Of a stretch of 37,410 nucleotides of DNA, positions 15,853 to 22,613 are shown one piece after another (position 1 is the stretch's first letter; each line of letters opens with the position of its first letter). Origin of the DNA: Flavobacteriales bacterium (GTDB lineage Bacteria; Bacteroidota; Bacteroidia; UBA10329); contig JAGYJL010000022.1 of the NCBI GenBank assembly GCA_018402015.1, forward strand, positions 1-37,410. The letters are read 5' to 3'. The position numbers were made by a program, and so were the translations under genes. The notes beneath the pieces were generated by a model. It searched no databases, was not told where the DNA came from, and saw nothing but the letters and a program-made list of their open reading frames with translations.

Positions 15853-16434
15853 ATGCTGAAAGAACTGAAAGAATTTCTTGCTGAGTTTAGTTTTCTAAGG
15901 CCTGCGGATATCAAGGCTTTGGTGAGTGCCTGCAGTGTGCAGCGTTTCAACAAGGGAACAACCATTTTGAAAAGCGGAGATATAGACCGCAATATGTACT
16001 TGGTTGTGAAGGGTGTAACTAGAACATACGTTGTGCGTGAAGATGGAGAAGAAAGAACCGTTTTTCTAGCGAGTGCTGGCGCGGGTTTCGGCTCATCAAA
16101 AACCATATATAAAGACCTGCCGAGCAATGAGAATGTAATGGCACTGGAAAACTGCATGGTCCTTGTTTGGGATTTTCCTGCGTTTAAAAAGGCGTGCGAG
16201 AACCAACCGAACCTGTATAGGTTATATAGCACCATGCTGGAGCGTAGCTTTATTGAAGCGGTGGAACGATTGGAGTTTCACAGCGTTCTGAACCCAGATC
16301 AACGCTACGAATATCTTTTAAAGGAACGCCCAGAAATTCTGGAAAGAGTTCCGCTCAAATACGTTGCCTCATACATTGGCATTACTCCTGTTTCGCTATC
16401 GCGATTACGAGCTAGGTTGGTGCGACCTAAGTAA
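15853..16434 (+). CDS. Crp/Fnr-family transcription regulator
   Basis: A 193-residue regulator; the ATG at 15853 is preferred over an in-frame ATG ten codons earlier, which lies within the promoter. Residues about 10-115 form the cyclic-nucleotide-binding-like beta roll (FNKGTTILKSGDIDRNMYLVVKGVTRTYV). A helix-turn-helix ends the protein (KYVASYIGITPVSLSRLRARL). The phosphate-binding cassette is not canonical: the segment FGSSKTIYKDLPSNENVMALE lacks the GEL and Arg-Ser/Thr-Ala pattern that binds cAMP, as in many Bacteroidota members, so the ligand is uncertain. A 14-bp perfect palindrome lies in the gap to the fibre gene downstream. A class III cyclase lies 3.6 kb downstream on the same strand, which makes a cAMP link tempting but unproven. 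Confidence 0.9.
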   Translation: MLKELKEFLAEFSFLRPADIKALVSACSVQRFNKGTTILKSGDIDRNMYLVVKGVTRTYVVREDGEERTVFLASAGAGFGSSKTIYKDLPSNENVMALENCMVLVWDFPAFKKACENQPNLYRLYSTMLERSFIEAVERLEFHSVLNPDQRYEYLLKERPEILERVPLKYVASYIGITPVSLSRLRARLVRPK

Positions 16435-16458
16435 TTCACACGTAAAAGTGAAATAATA

Positions 16459-16472
16459 TTAGCGTACGCTAA
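16459..16472. promoter_or_regulatory. Perfect 14-bp palindrome, candidate operator
   Basis: TTAGCGTACGCTAA is identical to its reverse complement and lies between the Crp-like gene and the fibre gene, 55 bases before the fibre start. A looser TTCAC-8-GTGAA inverted repeat stands just upstream at the Crp stop codon. A dimeric regulator such as the neighbouring Crp-like protein could bind here. The stem is too short and the following T-run too weak for a good terminator. Confidence 0.45.
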
Positions 16473-16526
16473 CGTCTTTTGGGGTTTGCGGTTAGGAGTT
16501 TTGTGGCTCACATTTTCCATCCCATT

Positions 16527-19500
16527 ATGAAAACTCGTATCACTGTGGCTCTCGCAGCCATTTTCACCCTTTTTCTTTCTTCGGCCAACCTATTTGGTCA
16601 GCAGGGCGCTGGTGTTGGTATTGATGTTACCAATCCACTTGAGAAGCTGGACGTCAATGGCGCCATCAAAATCGGCACAGACATAAACAACTCCAATGCT
16701 GCCCCAACGGGTGGTGCTGGCACCATCCGTTTTAAGGCGGGGGCATTCCAAGGTTGGGATGGAACCTCTTGGATCCCGCTGGGTGGTGGTGCCGACAGTG
16801 ATTGGACCATAAACGGAAATAATCAGTATTCGGCTGTAAGCGGAAACGTTGGTATAGGCGTTACCAACCCGACCGACAAACTACAGGTAAACGGTAGAGC
16901 ACGTTTTCTGAATGACGACCTGATCCTGACCAATAATGCGCAAAGCTTCATACTCCGTGCAAATGAAGGAAGCAACTACATTCAGTTAGATGTAGGCGGT
17001 GGTGGACATGCCTCCGACAACTTCTATATAGGAGACCTTACCACGGCAAATAATGAAGTATATATGATGGGTGCAGTGGGTATTGGAAACGATAACCCTG
17101 GAGAAAAGCTGGATGTAACAGGTTCCATCAGAATGCAAGATGGTAACCAAGCAGCAGGTTTCATACCCGTTTCTGATGCCAACGGAACCATGACATGGAC
17201 CGACCCGGCAACCATTACCACTGCCAGCGATGACGATTGGGCAACCACGGGAAATAACATTTCAAATGCCAACACAGGAAACGTGGGTGTCGGAACCGCT
17301 ACACCAGATAGACTTCTAAATATTGAATCGGCCACAGGACCGCAAATGCTTTTTACACGGAATGACAACAGCACCACGGATGGCGAACTGATGGGAGAAT
17401 TGCTGTTTGATAATAATGACGACACAGCACCATCTTCTGTTGATGCAGCCGTAGTGATAAGAGCCAATGCATCTGGCAACCAGGGTAATAGTAACAAAGG
17501 CGGTTCATTGAGCATCCTTACAAAGAACAATGCGAATGGTTCTGCCAATGCAACCGAACGCATGCGTATTGCAGCCAACGGTAATGTCGGTATAGGAACA
17601 ACTACACCTGCGCAGAAACTGGACGTTGCTGGTAAGATACAGATGCAAACAGGTGCCACGGCAGGTTTCATTCCTGTTTCAGATGCCAATGGAACCATGA
17701 CATGGACCAATCCAACAACAATCACGACAGCGGCAGATGGAGACGGAAGTTCTACAAACGAGCTTCAAACGCTCAGCCAAACAGGAACCAATGTAACGCT
17801 TAGCAATGGCGGAGGAACCATATCTGTTGCTGATAACGACAATAGCGTGTCCAATGAGTTACAGACGCTGAACATAAGCGGAAACGACATTACACTTAGT
17901 AATGGCGGTGGTACTATTTCTATTCCTGATGATGCCGATTGGACCATCAATGGAAACGACATTCACAATGCCAATACTGGAAACGTAGGTATCGGAATTG
18001 CCACACCTAACTACGAGATGGGTATACATGATCCTACCAACGCCAATACTTGGCTTCAGTTCACCCATTCGGCATCAGGAACAACCCCTGGAGACGGATT
18101 TATTATTGGGTTGGATGGTAACTCGGATGCCAAGTTACTTCTGCGCGAAAATCAGAATATGATCTTCAGTACCAACAATACGGAGCGAATGCGGGTTACT
18201 GAGACCGGCAAGGTTGGTATTAATAGCGCAAACCCTTTCGCTCATTTACATATTTATAATCCGGTTGGTCTTACTGACGCCAGTACGGTTGACCAATACA
18301 GTATGCTTTTTGAAAGTGACGCCAGTGAGCACACGGGCATAGGGTTCATCAGCTATTTGAACAACGACCCAACAAAAACCCCGGGCGCTGCCATTGTCTA
18401 CGACCCGTTCAGCAACATTGCAAGTAGAGGCTGGCTTCGATTTAAAACAATTAAACCAAACAACGCATCTTCTCCACTTTCAACAACCATGGTGCTTGAC
18501 GAAAGGGGGTATGTAGGGATAGGGACGGATGACCCATTAACTTCGTTACATGTGTATAGAGACACAGTTGCGTCAGACGATGGCAGGGTGAGAAGTTACC
18601 AGATGGTTTTGGGAGGACGGTCTGCTGTTGGTTCCGAAACAGGGCTGGCTTTCGTTGGAAACCCACAATCTTTAGGTGCCAGTCCAGGCGTTGCTATCAC
18701 GTACGAAGTAGAAGGTTCCTTTAGCAGTGATTATGGTAAGCTTCATTTCAAAACGAAGTCAGCTGCAACAACTACCAGTAGTACACCATTGGTAAAAAGA
18801 ATGACCATAGCCCGAGATGGTAACGTGGGTATTGGTACTACAAACCCAGCGCAGTTGTTAGATGTGCAAGGTTCCATACAGATGGCGGATGGTAATCAAC
18901 AGACAGGTTACATCCCTGTTTCAGATGCCAATGGCACTATGGTTTGGACCGACCCGACAACGATTGCCACAGATGACGATTGGACGGTGAGTGGCAATGA
19001 CATTTACAATGCCAATACTGGAAACGTAGGTGTGGGAACGGCTAATCCAACATCTAAGTTTGAAGTGAATGGGGATATTGAAATTTCGGGTTCTCGGTTG
19101 CATGTAGGCAGCAATGGAAATGTAGGTGTCGGCACATCATCTCCGTCCTCCAAATTGGAAGTAGATGGAGACATTGAAATATCTGGCTCTCGTTTGCATG
19201 TTAACAGCAACGGCAATGTAGGTGTCGGCACATCATCGCCCTCATCCAAGTTTGAGGTGAATGGTGATGTGGAGATATCGGGTTCTCGGTTGCATGTGGG
19301 GAGCAACGATAGGGTAGGTATTGGAACGGCATCGCCAAGCAATCCGCTTGAGGTAAATGGAGGAGCATCTGGCGATAACAGCTATGTTGTGAATATTGAA
19401 AACACTCAAACTGATGCCTCCAATTCAACCAGGTATAACGGCATGCGAATAGAAGCTGGTAAAACGTCTAATAACAATGCTGATTCGCGAATGATATCCT

Positions 19501-19901
19501 TTATCAGGCCTGATAACACCTTTATAGGGTCTATATTTCAGAATAACGCAAGTACGGTCAACTACAGCACCTCTTCTGACATACGTCTTAAAAAGAACAT
19601 ACAACCAACCCATTTCTCGCTTAATGACCTAATGGCTATTGAGGTGAAAGATTATGCATATAAGACCGACCCAGAGGAGATACCAATGACGGGCTTTTTG
19701 GCGCAACAGCTTCATTCTGTATATCCCATTTCTGTACACGAAGGAGGAGAAGATCCTATAGAAGACCCTTGGATGGTTGATTATGGCCAGGTAACCCCGC
19801 TATTGGTAAAGGCGGTGCAAGACCTGAAAGCCGAGAAAGACCAATTGGAAACACTTGTAGAAACCCTTCTGCAACGTGTAGAACAATTGGAGCAGCATTA
19901 A
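16527..19901 (+). CDS. Secreted tail-fibre-like protein with S74 intramolecular chaperone domain
   Basis: A 1124-residue protein. The ATG at 16527 starts a signal peptide (MKTRITVALAAIFTLFLSSA, cleaved near LFGQ); the frame extends upstream only to a TTG. The body is built of recurring GNVGIGTTNPxxKLDVxG units joined by DDWTISGNDIYNANTG-type strands, a beta-rich, presumably trimeric fibre. A tandem set of 32-residue units lies at 19020-19361. The C-terminal S74 domain begins at SDIRLKKN: Ser1017 and Lys1022 match the self-cleavage residues of the endosialidase chaperone. It ends in GFLAQQL, PWMVDYGQVTPLLVKAVQDL and a final coiled coil. No T9SS sorting domain is present. In phages this domain trimerises and is shed; a surface fibre role is inferred here. 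Confidence 0.88.
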   Translation: MKTRITVALAAIFTLFLSSANLFGQQGAGVGIDVTNPLEKLDVNGAIKIGTDINNSNAAPTGGAGTIRFKAGAFQGWDGTSWIPLGGGADSDWTINGNNQYSAVSGNVGIGVTNPTDKLQVNGRARFLNDDLILTNNAQSFILRANEGSNYIQLDVGGGGHASDNFYIGDLTTANNEVYMMGAVGIGNDNPGEKLDVTGSIRMQDGNQAAGFIPVSDANGTMTWTDPATITTASDDDWATTGNNISNANTGNVGVGTATPDRLLNIESATGPQMLFTRNDNSTTDGELMGELLFDNNDDTAPSSVDAAVVIRANASGNQGNSNKGGSLSILTKNNANGSANATERMRIAANGNVGIGTTTPAQKLDVAGKIQMQTGATAGFIPVSDANGTMTWTNPTTITTAADGDGSSTNELQTLSQTGTNVTLSNGGGTISVADNDNSVSNELQTLNISGNDITLSNGGGTISIPDDADWTINGNDIHNANTGNVGIGIATPNYEMGIHDPTNANTWLQFTHSASGTTPGDGFIIGLDGNSDAKLLLRENQNMIFSTNNTERMRVTETGKVGINSANPFAHLHIYNPVGLTDASTVDQYSMLFESDASEHTGIGFISYLNNDPTKTPGAAIVYDPFSNIASRGWLRFKTIKPNNASSPLSTTMVLDERGYVGIGTDDPLTSLHVYRDTVASDDGRVRSYQMVLGGRSAVGSETGLAFVGNPQSLGASPGVAITYEVEGSFSSDYGKLHFKTKSAATTTSSTPLVKRMTIARDGNVGIGTTNPAQLLDVQGSIQMADGNQQTGYIPVSDANGTMVWTDPTTIATDDDWTVSGNDIYNANTGNVGVGTANPTSKFEVNGDIEISGSRLHVGSNGNVGVGTSSPSSKLEVDGDIEISGSRLHVNSNGNVGVGTSSPSSKFEVNGDVEISGSRLHVGSNDRVGIGTASPSNPLEVNGGASGDNSYVVNIENTQTDASNSTRYNGMRIEAGKTSNNNADSRMISFIRPDNTFIGSIFQNNASTVNYSTSSDIRLKKNIQPTHFSLNDLMAIEVKDYAYKTDPEEIPMTGFLAQQLHSVYPISVHEGGEDPIEDPWMVDYGQVTPLLVKAVQDLKAEKDQLETLVETLLQRVEQLEQH
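19020..19361 (+). repeat. Three and a half 96-bp tandem repeats inside the fibre gene
   Basis: Units at 19020-19115, 19116-19211 and 19212-19307, with a partial fourth to about 19361. Each encodes 32 residues of the form GNVGVGTSSPSSKxEVxGDIEISGSRLHVxSN. The copies differ at many third positions, so this is not a fresh expansion. The repeat can change fibre length in steps of 32 residues. Confidence 0.9.
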
Positions 19902-19923
19902 TCTACATCCAGACCAAATACAA

Positions 19924-19955
19924 AAAGCCCCGCCAACTGGCTGGGCTTTCTTTTG
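19924..19955 (+). terminator. Terminator of the fibre gene
   Basis: AAAGCCC, an unpaired C, then GCC pair with GGC, T, GGGCTTT around an AACT loop, followed by CTTTT, 22 bases after the stop. A near-identical hairpin occurs behind the fibre-gene remnant at 21580-21607. Confidence 0.87.
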
Positions 19956-20061
19956 TGATGAAACAGCGAAGAAATAAAAGCTAACCTTCCGATTCAGCAC
20001 GAACACCGTTATCTGCAATGGACTATCTTCGACATTGCGCTGGAAAGAATAGGCGAAACGT

Positions 20062-20652
20062 TTGGAAACACATCAGAATAGGCTAACGCTTGCTTTCAGA
20101 AATAAGGAACTTGAGCATGCGTATAGGGCGGATCAGGAGGAGTTTCTGAGAACGGCTGTGCGGTCTGGTATGATATCTTCTTTGTTCATTTGGTCCGTTG
20201 GTGTTGTAGCCCTTTATTTCATCGTACCTGACAAGTTCCAGATGCTGGCCGCAACCATTATTGGCTCCACATTCCCGTATTTTCTGTTCCTGATATATGC
20301 TACGTACCTAGAACGGTTTCAAGGCTGGTTTCACCTACTTGCCGCTTCTTCTAATCTATTGGCAGGGCTTTTATTGCTGGTCATCTTTTTCCATCTGCAA
20401 GTAAGCGAATACGCCATCCTAACAGCGCTCATCTTTCTGGTCTTCTTCGGGCTCTATTCATATCGGTTCAGGTGGCGGTCTGGTCTGGCACTGGCATCTC
20501 TGTATATGGCGTGCTTTCAGTTTTATATTTCGTTCGTTTCGGGTGCAACGGGTGGAGATTACATATTGATGACCTTTTACGCATGGTCAACCGTAGGACT
20601 TTCGTTGGTTGCTGGACGCATGGTAGAAGCCAATGATCGGCTGGCTTTGTGA
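20062..20652 (+). CDS. Adenylate cyclase, membrane N-terminal part (frameshifted gene)
   Basis: A 196-residue frame holding about six hydrophobic helices (for example IWSVGVVALYFIV, IIGSTFPYFLFLIYATYL, LLAGLLLLVIFFHL, ILTALIFLVFFGLYSY). This is the membrane half of a Bacteroidota-type class III cyclase. No ATG opens it: the frame starts at a TTG (20062) just after an in-frame TAG, and the first internal ATG would remove part of the conserved N-terminus. It ends early at a TGA after ANDRLAL. The continuing coiled coil and catalytic domain lie in the +1 frame from 20633. Removing one base near 20648 would join them as ANDRLACERVTIEEQ. Either the gene is broken or the sequence carries an indel error. 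Confidence 0.75.
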   Translation: METHQNRLTLAFRNKELEHAYRADQEEFLRTAVRSGMISSLFIWSVGVVALYFIVPDKFQMLAATIIGSTFPYFLFLIYATYLERFQGWFHLLAASSNLLAGLLLLVIFFHLQVSEYAILTALIFLVFFGLYSYRFRWRSGLALASLYMACFQFYISFVSGATGGDYILMTFYAWSTVGLSLVAGRMVEANDRLAL

Positions 20653-21340
20653 ACGAGTTACGATTGAGGAACAGAAGAAACAAGTTCAGCAAGCAAAAGA
20701 ACAGGCAGACAGCTTATTACTCAATATCCTTCCTAAGAAGGTGGCCGAAGAACTGAAAACCAAAGGTTCGGCCGAAGCCGTGCACTATGATCAGGTAACC
20801 GTTCTTTTTACCGATTTCAAAGGCTTTACGGCAATGAGCGAGAAAATCACACCCAAAGAACTTGTAAAAGACCTTCATGAATGCTTCTCTGCCTTTGATA
20901 GAATTTGCGAAAAGTATGGCGTAGAAAAAATAAAGACCATTGGTGATGCTTACATGGCAGCTGGTGGTGTACCTGGCCAAAATAAAACGCACGCGGCTGA
21001 TGTGGTTAAAGCTGCATTCGAGTTCCGAGATTTCGTAGAAGAGGGTAAGGCTCGAAAAATAAAAGCAGGATTACCATTCTTCGAGATAAGAATAGGCATT
21101 CACACAGGCCCCGTAGTAGCAGGTATTGTAGGCGTTAAGAAATTCCAATATGACATTTGGGGAGATACCGTAAACACCGCCAGCCGTATGGAATCATCTG
21201 GTGAGGTTGGCAAAGTGAACATCAGCGAAAGCACCTATGCGCTTCTGAAAGACGATGCCTCATTCAGCTTTGAGAACCGTGGTAAAATACAGGCTAAGGG
21301 CAAAGGAGAGATGGAGATGTATTTTGTGCAAGAAGGATGA
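20633..21340 (+). CDS. Class III adenylate cyclase, catalytic part (frameshifted gene)
   Basis: A 235-residue frame. A coiled-coil linker (IEEQKKQVQQAKEQADSLLLNILP) leads into a complete class III cyclase domain. FTDFKGFTAMSEK carries the first metal Asp and KTIGDAYMAAGG the second. NTASRMES gives the Asn and Arg of the transition state. Substrate choice reads as ATP: Lys in EKIKTIGDAY and Asp in YDIWGDTVN are the adenylate-type pair. The ATG at 20633 overlaps the end of the membrane part by 20 bases in another frame and is unlikely to be the natural start of the intact gene. If translated alone it would give a soluble catalytic domain. Confidence 0.85.
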   Translation: MIGWLCERVTIEEQKKQVQQAKEQADSLLLNILPKKVAEELKTKGSAEAVHYDQVTVLFTDFKGFTAMSEKITPKELVKDLHECFSAFDRICEKYGVEKIKTIGDAYMAAGGVPGQNKTHAADVVKAAFEFRDFVEEGKARKIKAGLPFFEIRIGIHTGPVVAGIVGVKKFQYDIWGDTVNTASRMESSGEVGKVNISESTYALLKDDASFSFENRGKIQAKGKGEMEMYFVQEG

Positions 21341-21383
21341 CCTGTCCGAGTTGAAATTCAGACTACCGGTTTTTGAGCATTAA

Positions 21384-21560
21384 GAAAATGCCGTAAGCGT
21401 GGGTGGCGATGATGCCAAAACCGACCCTTGGATGATGGACTACGGCAAAATGTCGCCATTGTTGGTACAAGCGATTCAGGACCTGAAGGCTGAGAAAGAC
21501 CAATTGGAAACACTTGTAGAAACCCTTCTACAACGCGTAGAACAATTGGAGCAGCATTGA
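21384..21560 (+). pseudogene. Remnant of a second S74 fibre gene (C-terminal 58 codons)
   Basis: The frame runs ENAVSVGGDDAKTDPWMMDYGKM and on to SPLLVQAIQDLKAEKDQLE and the final coiled coil VEQLEQH-stop. The last 27 residues (DLKAEK onward) are identical to those of the intact fibre protein. It lacks a start, the fibre body and the catalytic Ser-Asp-Ile-Arg-Leu-Lys segment, and an in-frame TAA lies directly upstream. Its terminator is conserved too. It is the 3' end of a lost paralogue, or a duplicated end, lying antisense under the extended atpG frame. Confidence 0.88.
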
Positions 21561-22495
21561 TCTGCACCCAAACCAAACAAAAAGCCCCGCCAACTGGCAG
21601 GGCTTTTCAATTGTCTTAAACCGAGTTTGATTATCCGTCTTCCAAAGCAGCTGCTGTAACTGTTCAAAATTTCGTTGGTAATGGAAGCTTGACGCGCCTT
21701 GTTGTAAGATAGTTTCAATGCTTTCAAAATGTCTGAAGCGTTGTCTGTTGCCTTGTGCATGGCCGTCATTCGAGCTCCGTGCTCAGAAGCATGGCTATCA
21801 AGCGTTGCAGCATACAATTGCGTTTTCAACGAACGAGGAATAAGGTCAGCAACGATCTCGGCCTTGGCAGGTTCAAAGATGTAATCTGTTGCAGACGTGT
21901 TTTCAGTTACTTCTGGTGGCGCAACAGGCAAGAACTGCTCGGCAACACACAATTGCGTAGCGGCATTCTTAAACTGATTGTAAACCACATCCACACGGTC
22001 GTACTTTCCTTCAACAAACGCGTCCATGATGCTTTCAGCAATGGGAGCGATGACATCGAAGGTCAAGCTGTCGTAAACACTATCGTGACGTTCAATGACA
22101 TTGAAGTTTCTACGCTTCAAGAATTCGCCTGATTTCTTTCCGATGGAAAGAACATCAATTTCCTTTCCTGCGTAAACGCCATTGGCCAAACTCAACACCT
22201 TCTTATTGATGTTTGAGTTGAAACCACCGCACAATCCACGATTGGAGGAAACAGCTACGATAAGCACTTTCTCAATCGGACGCTCGGTAGAATATGCTCC
22301 GCCTTCAGAAGAGTCTAAGCTTGCGCTTAGGTTGGCAAGAATCTCTGACAATTTACTGGCATACGGACGCATACGTGTGATTGCATCTTGCGCTCTACGC
22401 AATTTTGCAGCGGACACCATCTTCATGGCAGAGGTGATCTGCATGGTAGAACCGATGGATGTAATCCTTTCGCGTACTTCTTTTAATCCAGCCAT
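21476..22495 (-). CDS. atpG: ATP synthase F1 subunit gamma, C-terminus frameshifted
   Basis: The central rotor stalk of F1. Residues 1-277 are normal AtpG: MAGLKEVRERITSIGSTMQITSAMKMVSAAKLRRAQ at the start, SSNRGLCGGFNSN, and MTAMHKATDNASDILKALKLSYNKARQASITNEIL near the end. After Leu277 the frame leaves the family. It runs 62 codons to 21476, antisense through a terminator and the fibre remnant. The expected ending (VTAAALEDG-stop, 21631-21660) is present but in another frame; deleting one base near 21661 would give a normal protein of about 288 residues. A second AtpG-like ending is stranded at 15752-15793. The gene follows atpA across a 118-base gap containing a large hairpin repeat. Confidence 0.9.
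   Translation of the reverse strand: MAGLKEVRERITSIGSTMQITSAMKMVSAAKLRRAQDAITRMRPYASKLSEILANLSASLDSSEGGAYSTERPIEKVLIVAVSSNRGLCGGFNSNINKKVLSLANGVYAGKEIDVLSIGKKSGEFLKRRNFNVIERHDSVYDSLTFDVIAPIAESIMDAFVEGKYDRVDVVYNQFKNAATQLCVAEQFLPVAPPEVTENTSATDYIFEPAKAEIVADLIPRSLKTQLYAATLDSHASEHGARMTAMHKATDNASDILKALKLSYNKARQASITNEILNSYSSCFGRRIIKLGLRQLKSPASWRGFLFGLGADQCCSNCSTRCRRVSTSVSNWSFSAFRS
21580..21607. terminator. Bidirectional terminator between the fibre remnant and atpG
   Basis: AAAGCCC-C-GCC and GGC-A-GGGCTTT pair around AACT, flanked by A-rich sequence on one side and TTTT on the other, so it can work on both strands. It lies 24 bases beyond the out-of-frame atpG stop at 21631 on the minus strand. The extended atpG frame would have to be transcribed through it. 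Confidence 0.8.
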
Positions 22496-22508
22496 TTTCG
22501 ATAGTTAG

Positions 22509-22599
22509 TTCTCGATACGATTGTCGTTCCTCCAATCACTCGAAATGACAACTAGGGTCACTTCGAGTAACTCTGACGAAGGAAGAATTGTATCGAGAA
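22509..22599. repeat. 91-base imperfect palindrome between atpA and atpG
   Basis: TTCTCGATACGATT (22509-22522) pairs with AATTGTATCGAGAA (22586-22599) at 13 of 14 positions. Inside it, CACTCGAAATGAC pairs with GTCACTTCGAGTA at 11 of 13. The wording (TCGAGAA arms, GTCATTTCGAG core) resembles the REP-like palindromes scattered between genes in many Bacteroidota. Lying inside the operon, it could form a large hairpin in the mRNA and alter expression of atpG relative to atpA. Confidence 0.85.
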
Positions 22600-22613
22600 G
22601 TCGCATTAGTTGA

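Noticed and set aside
15853-16434. Calling the Crp-like protein a cAMP receptor
   Set aside because: The phosphate-binding cassette lacks the canonical Arg-Ser/Thr pattern, so only the Crp/Fnr family is supported.
16441-16480. Terminator behind the Crp-like gene
   Set aside because: The palindrome gives at best a 5-bp stem and the following T-run is short and interrupted.
16479-16526. Upstream TTG start for the fibre protein
   Set aside because: The ATG at 16527 begins a normal signal peptide; the added 16 residues would bury it.
17024-17725. A 233-codon open frame on the minus strand inside the fibre gene
   Set aside because: It is antisense to repetitive Thr/Asn/Gly-rich coding sequence and looks like a mirror of it; no domain, signal or start context supports it.
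16527-19901. Prophage tail fibre
   Set aside because: No capsid, terminase, tail or integrase genes are nearby, and the protein has a bacterial signal peptide.
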